Origin: Pseudomonas viridiflava
GTDB lineage: Bacteria; Pseudomonadota; Gammaproteobacteria; Pseudomonadales; Pseudomonadaceae
Length of the DNA: 64,000 nucleotides
Assembly: GCF_900582625.1 (NCBI RefSeq)
Contig: NZ_UTIQ01000084.1
Span: 806,001 to 870,000, forward strand
Reading direction: 5' to 3'
The notes below the pieces were generated by a model. It ran no database searches, was not told the origin of the DNA, and saw only the letters and a list, made by a program, of their open reading frames with translations. This document shows positions 1 through 9,244 of this stretch, in pieces. Made by a program: the position numbers and the translations under genes. Position 1 is the first letter of the stretch. Every line of letters starts with the position of its first letter.

Positions 1-461
1 GTCGCACGCGGTCGGCGTTTCAGTCGGTGATTCCGGTGTCCACCGGCCTGGCCCGTGGTATCGAGCGTTTGTTGCCGGAACTTGCCGGACGAATTCAGGC
101 CAAAGCCGTGCGAGTGCCGACGGTGAACGTCTCGTGCCTGGACATCACCCTGCAAACTGCGCGTGATACCGATGCACACGAGATCAACCGAGTGCTGCGC
201 CAAGCGGCGGAAAGTGGGCCATTGAAGGGTTTATTGGCCTACACCGAATTGCCGCATGCCAGCTGCGATTTCAACCACGACCCGCATTCAGCGATTGTCG
301 ATGGCAGTCAGACCCGCGTTTCCGGCCCACGGCTGGTGAACCTGCTGGCCTGGTTCGACAACGAATGGGGTTTTGCCAATCGCATGCTCGACGTGGCTCA
401 GCATTATCTGGACGTCGCGGCTTCACCTGTTTCTGTTGCACCTGTTTGCAAGCCCCTTTGA
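1..461 (+). CDS. epd: Erythrose-4-phosphate dehydrogenase, C-terminal part (partial)
   Basis: This is the 3' end of a GAPDH-family gene; the reading frame enters from outside the window at base 3. The family oxidises erythrose 4-phosphate to 4-phosphoerythronate for pyridoxal phosphate synthesis. The C-terminal signature around WFDNEWGF, with the [12 protein letters not shown] and PHSAIVD stretches, is diagnostic of the GAPDH/Epd fold. The catalytic cysteine lies upstream of the window. Epd rather than glycolytic Gap is preferred because pgk follows after 26 bases and fba is close by, the usual Pseudomonas order. A Gap paralogue cannot be fully excluded from a partial sequence. Confidence 0.85.
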   Translation, partial: RTRSAFQSVIPVSTGLARGIERLLPELAGRIQAKAVRVPTVNVSCLDITLQTARDTDAHEINRVLRQAAESGPLKGLLAYTELPHASCDFNHDPHSAIVDGSQTRVSGPRLVNLLAWFDNEWGFANRMLDVAQHYLDVAASPVSVAPVCKPL

Positions 462-487
462 TCAACCAGCCCGGGAAGGACTGCGCC

Positions 488-1660
488 ATGACCACCCCTC
501 TTGTACAAAAAATGAGCGATCTGGATCTGAAAGGTAAGCGCGTGCTGATTCGCGAAGACCTTAACGTGCCCGTCAAGGACGGCGTGGTCACCAGCGATGC
601 GCGCATTCTCGCCTCTTTGCCGACCATCAAACTGGCCCTGGAAAAAGGCGCGGCCGTCATGGTGTGCTCCCACCTGGGGCGTCCGACCGAGGGCGAATTC
701 AGCGCTGAGAACAGCCTCAAGCCTGTCGCCGACTACCTGAGCAAGGCCTTGGGCCGCGATGTGCCGTTGGTGGCCGACTACCTCGGTGGCGTTGACGTGG
801 CGCCCGGCGACATCGTGTTGTTTGAAAACGTGCGCTTCAACAAGGGCGAGAAAAAGAACGCCGACGAGCTGGCCCAGCAATACGCCGCCCTGTGCGACGT
901 GTTCGTGATGGACGCTTTCGGCACCGCCCACCGCGCCGAGGGCTCGACCCATGGCGTGGCCAAGTTCGCGAAAATTGCCGCTGCCGGTCCGCTGCTGGCC
1001 GCCGAGCTGGATGCACTGGGCAAAGCCCTGGGCGCGCCAGCCAAGCCGATGGCCGCGATTGTTGCCGGCTCGAAAGTGTCGACCAAACTCGATGTGCTCA
1101 ACAGCCTTAGCGAGATCTGCGACCAATTGATCGTCGGCGGCGGCATCGCCAACACGTTCCTCGCGGCCGCCGGTTACCCGGTGGGCAAGTCGCTGTACGA
1201 ACCCGACCTGCTCGACACCGCCAAAGCCATCGCCGCCAAGGTCAGCGTGCCGCTGCCGGTGGACGTGGTGGTTGCCAAGGAATTCGCGCAAACCGCTGAG
1301 GCCACCGTCAAGGCCATCAGCGACGTGGCCGAAGACGACATGATCCTCGACATCGGCCCGCAAACTGCCGCGCTGTTCGCCGACTTGCTGAAGTCGTCGA
1401 AAACCATTCTGTGGAACGGCCCGGTTGGCGTGTTCGAATTCGACCAGTTCGGCCACGGCACCAAAGCCCTGGCCCTGGCGATTGCCGAGAGCCAGGCGTT
1501 CTCCATCGCCGGCGGTGGCGACACCCTGGCGGCTATCGACAAATACGGCGTGGGCGAGCAGATCTCCTACATTTCCACTGGCGGCGGTGCGTTCCTCGAA
1601 TTCGTGGAAGGCAAAGTATTGCCCGCTGTGGAAGTACTTGAGCAGCGCGCCAAGGCCTGA
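488..1660 (+). CDS. pgk: Phosphoglycerate kinase
   Basis: This 390-residue protein interconverts 1,3-bisphosphoglycerate + ADP and 3-phosphoglycerate + ATP in glycolysis and gluconeogenesis. Family marks are the N-terminal [11 protein letters not shown] substrate loop, the SHLGRP motif, a WNGPVGVFE segment and the C-terminal GGGDTLAA nucleotide loop. Length is normal for bacterial Pgk. The ATG at 488 follows a purine-rich GGGAAGGA; an in-frame ATG 24 bases later (before SDLDLKGKR) is a possible alternative. It sits just after epd, and its TGA overlaps the ATG of the next lipoprotein gene by one base, so the three are probably co-transcribed. Confidence 0.97.
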   Translation: MTTPLVQKMSDLDLKGKRVLIREDLNVPVKDGVVTSDARILASLPTIKLALEKGAAVMVCSHLGRPTEGEFSAENSLKPVADYLSKALGRDVPLVADYLGGVDVAPGDIVLFENVRFNKGEKKNADELAQQYAALCDVFVMDAFGTAHRAEGSTHGVAKFAKIAAAGPLLAAELDALGKALGAPAKPMAAIVAGSKVSTKLDVLNSLSEICDQLIVGGGIANTFLAAAGYPVGKSLYEPDLLDTAKAIAAKVSVPLPVDVVVAKEFAQTAEATVKAISDVAEDDMILDIGPQTAALFADLLKSSKTILWNGPVGVFEFDQFGHGTKALALAIAESQAFSIAGGGDTLAAIDKYGVGEQISYISTGGGAFLEFVEGKVLPAVEVLEQRAKA

Positions 1661-1920
1661 TGCGAACCGTGCGCCTGCTCGTTCCGTTGTCCGCAGTTAT
1701 CCTCGGCGTACTGCTGCTGGGTTGCAGCAGCGCGCCCGAGCAGAAGGTCACGCCGGATAAACCGGAACAGGCGCAGCAGGCAGGCGAGCCGAGCTGTTAT
1801 CAAACCAGCTGGTGGGCAGAAACCTCAGCGGTGATCTACCGTCGATTCGACGAAGAGCACCGCCCGCAGCCCGCCCAAGGCGATAACCAGCCGGCGGCGG
1901 CCATGGAGGAATGCCCGTAG
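1660..1920 (+). CDS. Small hypothetical lipoprotein
   Basis: This encodes an 86-residue protein with a type II signal peptide: two arginines, a hydrophobic core and a LLLGC lipobox with the lipidated cysteine at about residue 22. The mature part is short, polar and proline/glutamine-rich, with two further cysteines and an aromatic SWWAE patch. I recognise no enzymatic domain. The start codon overlaps the pgk stop (TGATG), which implies translational coupling to a glycolytic gene. The residue after Cys is Ser, so by the usual +2 rule the outer membrane is the likely destination. Function is unknown. Confidence 0.75.
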   Translation: MRTVRLLVPLSAVILGVLLLGCSSAPEQKVTPDKPEQAQQAGEPSCYQTSWWAETSAVIYRRFDEEHRPQPAQGDNQPAAAMEECP

Positions 1921-2018
1921 CGAGCTCGTGAGGGGCCTGCGCCGTTACGTAGGAGCAACTATTTCAGCGGCCCAACGGTCATTGCTAATACCCCCTCCCG
2001 CGTAAAGGAAGACCTGCC

Positions 2019-2222
2019 ATGAACCGCTAATGCGCCACGCTATTGTCCGCTTCGTTGTTAGTGCTGTTGACCGGCTGCGCCGGCGGCGGCTCGACCAGTA
2101 CCTGCGAAGTGTTGAGCCCCGCTCAGATCAGTCTGCCGACCAATCAGAACGATCAACGGGTTGAGGCGCAAAGCACCGGCGAACCACCAATGACTGACAG
2201 TCACGAGCAAAACTGCCCCTGA
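2019..2222 (+). pseudogene. Small lipoprotein gene with a nonsense codon at codon 4
   Basis: An ATG with a good AAGGAA ribosome site is followed by AAC CGC and then TAA (2028-2030). Reading through the stop in the same frame gives an uninterrupted 63-codon stretch to TGA at 2220. It begins CATLLSASLLVLLTGC, a textbook lipoprotein signal with a lipobox, followed by a short polar mature part. The frame has no other stop. No alternative start after the TAA would supply the positively charged n-region of a signal peptide, so I read this as a recently inactivated lipoprotein gene. It lies between two other small lipoprotein genes. Confidence 0.7.
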
Positions 2223-2266
2223 CCGAACGAACCCGGGCAAGCAACGCTGGCCCATAAGGAGTGTGG

Positions 2267-2599
2267 ATGAAAGGCGTTATGGGCCGATTGGCCCTCGTAT
2301 TGCTTGCTGCCAGTGCTGCATTGACCGGCTGTGCCAGCTCGCCATCGGGTGAGCAGTGGACCACCTGGACCTGCGACAGCCAAGCCAAAGTCCAATGGCG
2401 TTATGCCGACAGCCAGCAGAAAGCTGTCGACGTGCGCCTGGGCGGCAGCGATGTGGTTTATCAGTTGCAACAGGAACCAGTCGAGACCGGGGCTTTCTAT
2501 AGCAGCGATGTGCTGGCCTTTCACATAAAAGGACAGGAAGGCCTGCTTTACTGGGTCGCCAACGACGACTTGATTGGCCGGGGCTGCAAAGCCCAGTGA
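2267..2599 (+). CDS. MliC-like lipoprotein (putative C-type lysozyme inhibitor)
   Basis: This encodes about 110 residues with a lipoprotein signal (LTGC, Cys at about residue 22) and a C-terminal domain resembling MliC/PliC: a conserved cysteine early (TWTCDSQAKVQWRY), a beta-rich middle and a final cysteine (GRGCKAQ) that could close a disulfide. MliC proteins sit in the cell envelope and block C-type lysozyme. The invariant SGARY-type loop of characterised inhibitors is here ETGAFY, so activity is not assured. The ATG at 2267 is chosen because AAGGAG ends 5 bases before it; the GTG six bases upstream would overlap that site. It is the third small lipoprotein gene between pgk and fba. Confidence 0.65.
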   Translation: MKGVMGRLALVLLAASAALTGCASSPSGEQWTTWTCDSQAKVQWRYADSQQKAVDVRLGGSDVVYQLQQEPVETGAFYSSDVLAFHIKGQEGLLYWVANDDLIGRGCKAQ

Positions 2600-2708
2600 G
2601 TTTTCCACGGGGCAAAGAGGGCCTAACGCAGCGCCTTCTTCGCCTATACAATGCCCGCAGTTGCAGGCTTGCACGAATTAACTAGCGAAACCGGGAGATA
2701 GTTAAACC

Positions 2709-3773
2709 ATGGCACTTATCAGCATGCGCCAGATGCTGGACCACGCCGCCGAATTCGGCTACGGCGTTCCAGCTTTCAACGTCAACAACCTGGAACAGAT
2801 GCGCGCCATCATGGAAGCGGCTGACAAGACCAATTCCCCGGTGATCGTTCAGGCTTCGGCCGGCGCACGGAAATACGCAGGTGCACCGTTTCTGCGTCAC
2901 CTGATCCTCGCGGCAATCGAAGAGTTTCCGCACATTCCGGTGTGCATGCACCAAGACCACGGCACCAGCCCTGACGTATGCCAGCGCTCCATTCAACTGG
3001 GCTTCAGCTCGGTAATGATGGACGGCTCGCTCGGCGAAGACGGCAAAACCCCAACCGACTACGACTACAACGTGCGCGTTACCCAACAGACCGTCGCCAT
3101 GGCGCACGCCTGCGGCGTGTCGGTTGAAGGCGAGTTGGGGTGCCTGGGTTCGTTGGAAACCGGTATGGCCGGCGAAGAAGACGGCATTGGCGCTGAAGGC
3201 ATGCTCGACCACAGCCAGATGCTCACCGACCCGGAAGAGGCCGCTGACTTCGTCAAGAAGACTCAGGTCGATGCCTTGGCCATCGCCATCGGCACCAGCC
3301 ACGGCGCGTACAAGTTCACCAAGCCGCCTACCGGCGACGTATTGGCCATCGACCGCATCAAGGAAATCCACAAACGCATCCCCAACACCCACCTGGTGAT
3401 GCACGGTTCTTCCTCGGTGCCGCAAGAGTGGCTGGCGATCATCAACCAGTACGGCGGCGACATTAAAGAAACCTACGGCGTGCCGGTTGAAGAAATTGTT
3501 GAAGGCATCAAGCACGGCGTGCGCAAGGTCAACATCGACACCGACCTGCGTCTGGCCTCGACCGGCGCCATGCGCCGCCTGATGGCAACCAACCCGAGCG
3601 AATTCGACCCACGCAAATTCTTTGGCGAAACCGTCAAAGCCATGCGTGACGTGTGCATCGCCCGTTACGAAGCCTTCGGCACCGCCGGCAACGCCTCGAA
3701 GATCAAACCGATCTCCCTCGAAGCGATGTACCAGCGCTACGCCAAAGGTGAGCTGAACGCCAAGGTGAACTGA
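2709..3773 (+). CDS. fba: Class II fructose-bisphosphate aldolase (Calvin-cycle subtype)
   Basis: This 354-residue zinc-dependent aldolase interconverts fructose 1,6-bisphosphate with dihydroxyacetone phosphate and glyceraldehyde 3-phosphate. The CMHQDHG motif (Asp83 catalytic, His84 metal ligand), [10 protein letters not shown], the VEGELG stretch and a C-terminal VNIDTDLR phosphate/metal loop mark the class II family. The insertions and length fit the subtype found in pseudomonads. It has its own ribosome site (GGGAG) and a strong intrinsic terminator 31 bases after the stop. In Pseudomonas, which lacks phosphofructokinase, the enzyme mainly serves gluconeogenesis. Confidence 0.97.
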   Translation: MALISMRQMLDHAAEFGYGVPAFNVNNLEQMRAIMEAADKTNSPVIVQASAGARKYAGAPFLRHLILAAIEEFPHIPVCMHQDHGTSPDVCQRSIQLGFSSVMMDGSLGEDGKTPTDYDYNVRVTQQTVAMAHACGVSVEGELGCLGSLETGMAGEEDGIGAEGMLDHSQMLTDPEEAADFVKKTQVDALAIAIGTSHGAYKFTKPPTGDVLAIDRIKEIHKRIPNTHLVMHGSSSVPQEWLAIINQYGGDIKETYGVPVEEIVEGIKHGVRKVNIDTDLRLASTGAMRRLMATNPSEFDPRKFFGETVKAMRDVCIARYEAFGTAGNASKIKPISLEAMYQRYAKGELNAKVN

Positions 3774-3804
3774 GTTCGCTGATGCGTTAGCCGCTTGATG
3801 AAGA

Positions 3805-3829
3805 GCCCGCCGTCATGGCGGGCTTTTTT
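3805..3829 (+). terminator. Intrinsic terminator after fba
   Basis: GCCCGCC and GGCGGGC form a perfect 7-bp stem with a 5-base loop followed by six T. It starts 31 bases after the fba stop. Confidence 0.9.
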
Positions 3830-3839
3830 GTGGGCGGCA

Positions 3840-3903
3840 ATCGCGGCTAAAGCCGCTCCTACAGGTATTGCGCAATACCTGTGGAAGCGGCTTTAGCCGC
3901 GAT
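3840..3903. repeat. REP-type inverted pair
   Basis: Two inverted arms carry the core gcggctaaagccgc and its complement gcggctttagccgc, flanked by atc/gat and ctcctacag/ctgtggaag. They enclose a short spacer that is itself nearly palindromic. The same element recurs at 12645, 18604, 20474 and 37080. It lies between the convergent fba and alginate lyase genes. Confidence 0.9.
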
Positions 3904-3908
3904 GCTTT

Positions 3909-4604
3909 TTACTTTTTGGCCGCCACCGCCGGCGCCTCGCCCACGTGATCAATCTTCAACACATAAAACGTCGCCGCACCGGCCTCGGTTTCGTAGCCGC
4001 TATTGTCCTGGGTATAAACCCCGGCCTTGAAGTACAGCGGTTTCGGCGCCCAGGTGGGGTCCAGTTTGGTCGACCACTGCGCGCCGTTCACCGTTACCGA
4101 CAACGAGCCCTTGGGCGTCAGGTGCAAGGTGTAGGTGAAGCGCTGGTCCATCTTCACGCCGCTCAACACGGTGATCACCTGGCCTTCTTCATCGGTCGGC
4201 GCGGTGCGAACTTTGGCGACGATGTTGGCGGTCGCGGTTTTGGTCTTGTACTGGAACTCCAGCTTCACCATCGGCTTGGAACTGCCAAAGGCGTGAATTT
4301 GCCCGATCACCACTTTGCCGGTCGATGGCACTTGGGTGACGGCCACGGCAGCGCGCAGGAAGTTGTCGGCGCTGGGGTAGGTCCAGTTGCGCAACTTGCC
4401 GTCGGCATAGGTTTCACGCAGTTCGCTGCGTGGATAGCTGGCGCTTTCGGTGACGGTGCCGTTGACCGGCGCCCAGAAAATTATCGAACCGTTGTCCGAC
4501 TTGAAGTAGTAGTCCTGATAGCCGCCCACCAGCAGCGGCGTCTGGATGGTGGTGGCCGGAACGCCAACGGGAATGGACAGGTTCCAGGTTGCAAGGTCGA
4601 TCAT
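3909..4604 (-). CDS. Polysaccharide lyase family 7 alginate lyase
   Basis: This 231-residue protein is predicted to cleave alginate by beta-elimination. It carries the three PL7 landmarks: RSELRE at about residues 59-64 (catalytic Arg region), QIH at 102-104 (catalytic His) and YFKAGVY at 191-197 (catalytic Tyr region). The jelly-roll domain fills the whole protein. The start at 4604 gives GGAG at 6 bases spacing; the preceding ATG at 4607 is also possible. No signal peptide is visible at either start. The frame stays open 40 codons further upstream, but that stretch is basic and not signal-like. The gene is isolated, with no alginate biosynthesis genes nearby. Confidence 0.85.
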   Translation of the reverse strand: MIDLATWNLSIPVGVPATTIQTPLLVGGYQDYYFKSDNGSIIFWAPVNGTVTESASYPRSELRETYADGKLRNWTYPSADNFLRAAVAVTQVPSTGKVVIGQIHAFGSSKPMVKLEFQYKTKTATANIVAKVRTAPTDEEGQVITVLSGVKMDQRFTYTLHLTPKGSLSVTVNGAQWSTKLDPTWAPKPLYFKAGVYTQDNSGYETEAGAATFYVLKIDHVGEAPAVAAKK

Positions 4605-4868
4605 CATGTTCTCCGCGGGAGCGGTGGTTTCGGCGCAACTCAACGGTGGTGCGTGGGTGTCCCGCGGCCTGTTTATCGTGCGGCGTGTGGTGCCCTTGAA
4701 TGCCTTTCGTCGTGCCCGCGCTGCCATGAAAACGACGGCCGTTTCGCTCGCCCGGCACGCAGTGGGGGCAAGTGCTTGATGCGCTTGATCGCGGAGCAGA
4801 AAGCTGGCGTTTTGCCGCGCCAGTCGCCTCCGTTAAACTAGCGATCCGCCGCCGACGAACAACTTGCC

Positions 4869-5375
4869 ATGCCCCCGCTCAAATACCTACAAGCCTACCC
4901 GCCCGCCCTGCAAGAGCAGGTGCAGCAGCTGATTGCCAGCAATCGGTTGGAGGATTATTTGCAGCAGCGTTATCCGGGCAAGCACTCGGTGCAGAGCGAC
5001 AAGGCGCTGTACAGCTACACGCTGGAATTGAAGCAGGAACACCTGCGCAATGCGCCTGCGATCGACAAGGTGCTGTACGACAATCGCCTCGACCTGACGC
5101 ACCGCGCGCTAGGTTTGCACACGGCAATTTCGCGGGTGCAGGGCGGCAAGCTCAAGGCCAAAAAAGAGATTCGCGTCGCCTCGCTGTTCAAAGACGCGGC
5201 GCCGGAATTTTTGCGCATGATCGTGGTGCACGAGCTGGCCCATCTGAAAGAGTCAGACCACAACAAAGCCTTCTACAAGCTGTGCGAATACATGCTGCCG
5301 GGCTATCACCAGCTCGAATTCGACTTGCGCGTCTACCTCACCTGGCGCGACCTCGCAGGCCGCGAAGCCAGCTAA
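4869..5375 (+). CDS. YgjP-like zinc metallopeptidase (M48-type motif)
   Basis: This 168-residue protein has VVHELAHLKESDH at residues 119-131, the HExxH zinc site with a third histidine six residues on. This is the arrangement of the YgjP/DUF45 family rather than classical thermolysins. Upstream residues are basic and helical, with no signal peptide or membrane segment, so a cytosolic location is likely. The family has no settled substrate. Its stop overlaps the stop of the convergent DUF2789 gene by four bases. Confidence 0.8.
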   Translation: MPPLKYLQAYPPALQEQVQQLIASNRLEDYLQQRYPGKHSVQSDKALYSYTLELKQEHLRNAPAIDKVLYDNRLDLTHRALGLHTAISRVQGGKLKAKKEIRVASLFKDAAPEFLRMIVVHELAHLKESDHNKAFYKLCEYMLPGYHQLEFDLRVYLTWRDLAGREAS

Positions 5376-5614
5376 GCTTTGTGTTCGTGCAGCAGCACGT
5401 TGAGTTGATCCACGTACGGCGCCCAATCCGCATCATCACGAATGCCCTCGAGCAAAAACGCTTTCTGCGCGGGGGTCCAGAAACTCGCTTCCGACACTTT
5501 TACTTCATCGGGCAGCGGCGAATGGCTGGAGATAAACGCAGCGATTTCCTGCGGCTCGGAGGGCAAGCCCAGTTGTTCGAACAGGGTGGGCAGGCTGTGA
5601 ACTGGCAATTCCAT
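5372..5614 (-). CDS. DUF2789 family protein
   Basis: This 80-residue acidic protein begins MELPVHSLPTLFEQLGLPS and contains a SFWTPAQKAFLLEGI segment that I recognise from the DUF2789 family of gamma-proteobacteria. No catalytic motif is evident and the function is unknown. The start is set by an AGAGGA ribosome site 6 bases before the ATG. A longer in-frame extension reaches 5677 but has no better ribosome site. It converges with the YgjP-like gene with a 4-bp overlap. Confidence 0.75.
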   Translation of the reverse strand: MELPVHSLPTLFEQLGLPSEPQEIAAFISSHSPLPDEVKVSEASFWTPAQKAFLLEGIRDDADWAPYVDQLNVLLHEHKA

Positions 5615-5712
5615 GAGAAGTCCTCTCGTAGCGAAGCGTTGTAAGGGTGGGACTGCCTGCGCCTGGCGCCGGTTCAACCTGCGTTAACGGCATGGGGTAA
5701 GCGTTTCCAGGA

Positions 5713-5774
5713 ATCGAGGCTGAAGCCTCTCCTACAGAAATGCGCTGTCTTGTGGGAGAGGCTTCAGCCTCGAT
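5713..5774. repeat. REP-type inverted pair, GAGGC variant
   Basis: This has the same architecture as the other REP pairs, but both arms read gaggctgaagcctc / gaggcttcagcctc instead of gcggctaaagccgc. The stem base pair is changed on both sides, so the hairpin is kept. Confidence 0.85.
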
Positions 5775-5891
5775 GGTTTTGGAGTCAGCGGTAGTTGCGA
5801 AAAAACACATCGACTAGACGGGCGGCCAATGGGCAAACCCCGTGATAGCGATTAGCCTGTATTGCCTGAGGTTCGCGCGGAGTAGGGTTTC

Positions 5892-6752
5892 ATGTCGGCA
5901 GTGATGATGAGTAGCTACGCCCGCTATCGCCAGGTGGTGACGGAGTTGATGTCTGGCGAAGAACAACTGCCGAGCCTGCCGGCGCTCACCTTGGAAATCC
6001 GCAAAGCCCTGCGCAGCCCGGACATCAGTCTGGAGGTGCTGAGCAAACTGGTCAGCCGCGACCCGGCGCTCGCCGCCTTGCTGATCAAATATTCCTCCAG
6101 CCCGCTTAACCGCACCCGCCGCGGCCCGAAAACCCTCAAAGACGTGATGCAGGTATTGGGCGTCGGCCAGGTGGACCGCATCACGATGGTCCACAGCATT
6201 CAAAGCCTGTTCACCTTGCACAGTGCCGCGCACAAAAAACTGTTTCTCGAAGCCTGGGAACGCCTGATTTTGCAGGCCTGCATCTGCGCGTTTCTGGCCT
6301 CACGCGCCAGCCACATCCAACCCGAGCAGGCGCTGCTGGCGAGCTTGATGAGTGAGCTGGGTTCGTTGGCGATTTTGTCCGCTTTCAAAGAAGACGCCGT
6401 GCCGTCGCGCGAGCTGTATCTGGAGTTGTGCCGCGAATACAGCAAGTCGCTGGGCATCATTCTGCTGCGCAAGTGGGCGGTGGACGCCGAACTGGTGGAA
6501 ATCGTGCGCCACAGCGGTGACTGGAGCGAGCGCAGCACGGACTACCACATGGAGTTGATCGACCTGGTCAACCTGGCGCGCTACCACCGCCTCAAAGGCT
6601 TCGACCATGTCAGCGACCTGCCACCGCTGCAAAGCCTGACCGGCTTTGGCAAGCTGCTGCCGCCTTACAACCAGCTCGACATCAACGGCGGCCTGCAACT
6701 GATCAGCGTGCACCGCCAGGAGATCGATGCGCTGGCGGATATGTTGCGGTAA
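5892..6752 (+). CDS. HDOD domain protein
   Basis: This 286-residue protein has an HDOD fold across roughly residues 20-230: LPSLPALTLEIRKAL at the front, then VSRDPALAALLIKYSSSP, LKDVMQVLGVGQV and later helices with LLASLMSELGSLAIL. HDOD proteins are degenerate HD-domain scaffolds in signalling and carry no metal-dependent phosphohydrolase activity. No receiver, GGDEF or EAL partner is fused to it. The start ATG lies behind a modest purine stretch. The gene stands alone between a REP pair and a second repeat. Confidence 0.8.
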   Translation: MSAVMMSSYARYRQVVTELMSGEEQLPSLPALTLEIRKALRSPDISLEVLSKLVSRDPALAALLIKYSSSPLNRTRRGPKTLKDVMQVLGVGQVDRITMVHSIQSLFTLHSAAHKKLFLEAWERLILQACICAFLASRASHIQPEQALLASLMSELGSLAILSAFKEDAVPSRELYLELCREYSKSLGIILLRKWAVDAELVEIVRHSGDWSERSTDYHMELIDLVNLARYHRLKGFDHVSDLPPLQSLTGFGKLLPPYNQLDINGGLQLISVHRQEIDALADMLR

Positions 6753-6763
6753 CTCACTTTCAC

Positions 6764-6864
6764 CGTCATCCCCGCGAAGGCGGGGATCCAGTATGGCTCG
6801 GCAAACACGTCGCTCGAAAATTCCGCAGTTCCCGGCGGACCGACGCCTGCGCGGAAATGACGGT
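6764..6864. repeat. Dispersed inverted repeat (GTCATyCCCGCGAAGG type)
   Basis: A left arm with gtcatccccgcgaaggcgg and a right arm ending gcctgcgcggaaatgacgg flank about 45 bases. A related inverted pair is at 22851-22946 in this window. I read it as a non-coding dispersed repeat between an HDOD gene and the convergent yccS-like gene. Confidence 0.7.
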
Positions 6865-6887
6865 GGCTTGCTGAGTGGGACCGTTAA

Positions 6888-9083
6888 TCAGCCCGGCGCA
6901 TTGATACTCACCGGATCGCGCAGCACATGCGCCGCCAACGTGCGCAGCGGGCTCAACTGGCGGCAGATAAGCGCCAATTCGCTCTGCACCAACCGCTCAC
7001 GGTCGTCCATTTCTTCCGGCAGTTGCTCCAGCTCTTTGGCGAGGTTTTCCTCGGCATCGCTGTGCACCACCACGGGGGTTTTCTGCGCCAGGTTCTGCGC
7101 CACTTCGTCCAGGCTGGCCGCCAGCGTCGCCGCCGCCTGGCTGATCAGCCCCGGCTCGGCCGCGCCCGGCAGCGGTTCGCCGCGGTGCGCGCCCAGGGCC
7201 GACAAGTAGCTGAGCAAGGTGTGTGAGAGCACCAGAAAGCGGAAGCCCACGTCGGCTTCCTTACGGAAGTGCCCCGGCTCCATCAGCATATTGGCCAGCG
7301 TGCTCGACAGCGCCGCGTCGGCGTTGTGGGCGTTGCGTCGCGCCAGGCGATAGGTGAGGTCGTCGCGCTTGCCGGCGGCGTACTGCAGCATGATTTGCTG
7401 CAGATAGCGGCTGTTGCAGATCAGCGTGTTGGCCACCACCTGATTCAGGCGTCGGCCCTGCCAGTCCGGCAAAATCAGGAACACCGCCAGGCCGGCGATC
7501 AGCGCGCCGAGCAGGGTGTCGACCAGGCGCGGCACGATCAGGCCGTAGCCGTCGCCCACCTGGTTAAAGCAGAACATGATCATCAGCGTGATGGCGGCGG
7601 TCGAGAGCATGTAACGCGTGGCCCGGTTGACGAAGAACACCACGCCGGCCACCACCGCGAACATCGCCTGAATCAGCGCGCCGGGGAACAGGTCGAACAG
7701 CGCCCAGCCTAGAATCAGCCCGATCACCGTGCCGCCGATCCGCTGCATGAGTTTTTTGCGCGTGGCGCCGTAGTTGGGCTGACACACGAACAGCGTGGTG
7801 AGGATGATCCAGTAACCTTCTTCCGGGTGAATCAGATGCAGCATGCCGTAGCCAACGCTCAGGGCGATCGATAGGCGCAAGGCGTGGCGAAACAGCAAGG
7901 ACGTGGGCGTCAGTTGCAGGCGGATGCGGCCGATGATGTCTTTGAACGAGCGCGGCGAACGGTCGAGCAGGCTGCTGTCTTGCTCGTCGGCCAGGGCGTC
8001 GGGGTTGTTGGCGTTGCTGAGCAGGTTGTTCAGCGTGCCAAGGTTGCTGGCCAATGCCCGCAGCGAGCGCAACAAGCTGCGCCAGGCCGGGTTGCTTTGG
8101 ATGCGCAAGTGTTCCAGCGAGGCTTGCAAGTCGGCCAACGCCTGGCTTGAGTGGCCGCCGTAGTCGAAGCTCTGGCGCAACTGAATGGCCTGACCCAGGC
8201 GCTGGCAGGCTTCGCCTTGCTGGCGCAGCAAGCGTTGGCAGCGGAACAGCACGTCGCTGTGGAAAAACGCTTCGGCCAATTCGTTGTAAGGGTAGTGCGA
8301 GGAGCTGGCGCGTTCGTGGATGTCTTGCGCCATAAAGTAGAGCTTCAGGTAGCGGCTGATTTTCTGCCCCGGCCGCGCGCTGTCGACACGGTTCAAAATA
8401 ATCTCTTTGCTGGCATTCAGCGCGGCCACCACCTTGCCGTTTTGCTTGGCCAGGGCCAAGCGTTTGTCTTCCAGATCCACACCGCGCAGCGGCTCGAACA
8501 GCGCCGACTTCAGCTTGAGAAAACGCCCCAGCTCACGGAACAGCACGGCCAGGCTTTGCTGCACCGGTTGATTGGAAAACAGCGCCTGCCACACCACCGA
8601 CAACAGCCCGTACCACGCGGCGCCGGCCACCAGCAGCATGGGCTCATGCCAGAAATTCACCTGAGCGCCGTCGCGCTGGTCAACGCCGATCATGGTGTAC
8701 ACCGACAGAATCAGCGTGGCCTGAGCAATGCGCGCATAGCGCTCACCCAAGGCGCCGAGCATGGTCAGGCAGAAACTGGCCACCGCCATCGAGGCGGCGA
8801 ACACCCAGGGCAGCGGGAACAACAATTCCACCGCCACCGAGGCCACGCTAAAACACACCAGGGTCACCAGCAGCGCATTGAGACGGCCCTGCCAGCTGTC
8901 GTCGGTTTCAGCCAGGGCGCTGGCGATAACGCCGAGGAACAGCGGAATCAGCTGGTGCATGGCGTCTTGGGTCCAGCACAACGCCATGATGCCGGTGAGG
9001 GCGATAAAGGCCCGCACGCTGTAGCTGAATTTGTCCTGCGCCCAGAGACGGCGGAGGGTTTGGCGAATAGTGGACGCTGGCAT
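6888..9083 (-). CDS. yccS: YccS/FUSC family inner-membrane protein
   Basis: This 731-residue protein has two clusters of hydrophobic helices: about residues 20-170, and about 400-530 in the GYWIILTTLFVCQPNYGATR region. They are separated and followed by long soluble helical segments. That is the layout of the YccS/YhfK branch of the FUSC (fusaric acid resistance/aromatic acid exporter-like) superfamily. The QPNYGATRKK segment and the LRLSIALSVGYG helix are typical. It is probably an inner-membrane transporter component of unknown substrate. The start ATG at 9083 precedes a basic region (RQTLRRLWAQDKFSY) and then the first helix. Confidence 0.85.
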   Translation of the reverse strand: MPASTIRQTLRRLWAQDKFSYSVRAFIALTGIMALCWTQDAMHQLIPLFLGVIASALAETDDSWQGRLNALLVTLVCFSVASVAVELLFPLPWVFAASMAVASFCLTMLGALGERYARIAQATLILSVYTMIGVDQRDGAQVNFWHEPMLLVAGAAWYGLLSVVWQALFSNQPVQQSLAVLFRELGRFLKLKSALFEPLRGVDLEDKRLALAKQNGKVVAALNASKEIILNRVDSARPGQKISRYLKLYFMAQDIHERASSSHYPYNELAEAFFHSDVLFRCQRLLRQQGEACQRLGQAIQLRQSFDYGGHSSQALADLQASLEHLRIQSNPAWRSLLRSLRALASNLGTLNNLLSNANNPDALADEQDSSLLDRSPRSFKDIIGRIRLQLTPTSLLFRHALRLSIALSVGYGMLHLIHPEEGYWIILTTLFVCQPNYGATRKKLMQRIGGTVIGLILGWALFDLFPGALIQAMFAVVAGVVFFVNRATRYMLSTAAITLMIMFCFNQVGDGYGLIVPRLVDTLLGALIAGLAVFLILPDWQGRRLNQVVANTLICNSRYLQQIMLQYAAGKRDDLTYRLARRNAHNADAALSSTLANMLMEPGHFRKEADVGFRFLVLSHTLLSYLSALGAHRGEPLPGAAEPGLISQAAATLAASLDEVAQNLAQKTPVVVHSDAEENLAKELEQLPEEMDDRERLVQSELALICRQLSPLRTLAAHVLRDPVSINAPG

Positions 9084-9244
9084 CGTGGGCAGACAACCTG
9101 ACTGGCGATACGTTGATTAGAACGGATAAGCCCGGCTGTGCGAACCGCCGTTACGATTTTTTAGCGAAAACGGCAGTGGTCACACAGCGCTGTGGCGCGT
9201 GAAGAGTGGTTGGACTCTCGCCGCGCCATGAAGTCACGTGGTGC

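Noticed and set aside
404-1456. Long open frame antisense to pgk
   Set aside because: It lies wholly over a well-supported gene; its product is His/Gly/Gln-rich low-complexity sequence with no ribosome site, typical of antisense frames in GC-rich DNA.
6764-6864. Possible CRISPR repeat
   Set aside because: Only one inverted pair with no regular spacer series; it resembles dispersed palindromes instead.
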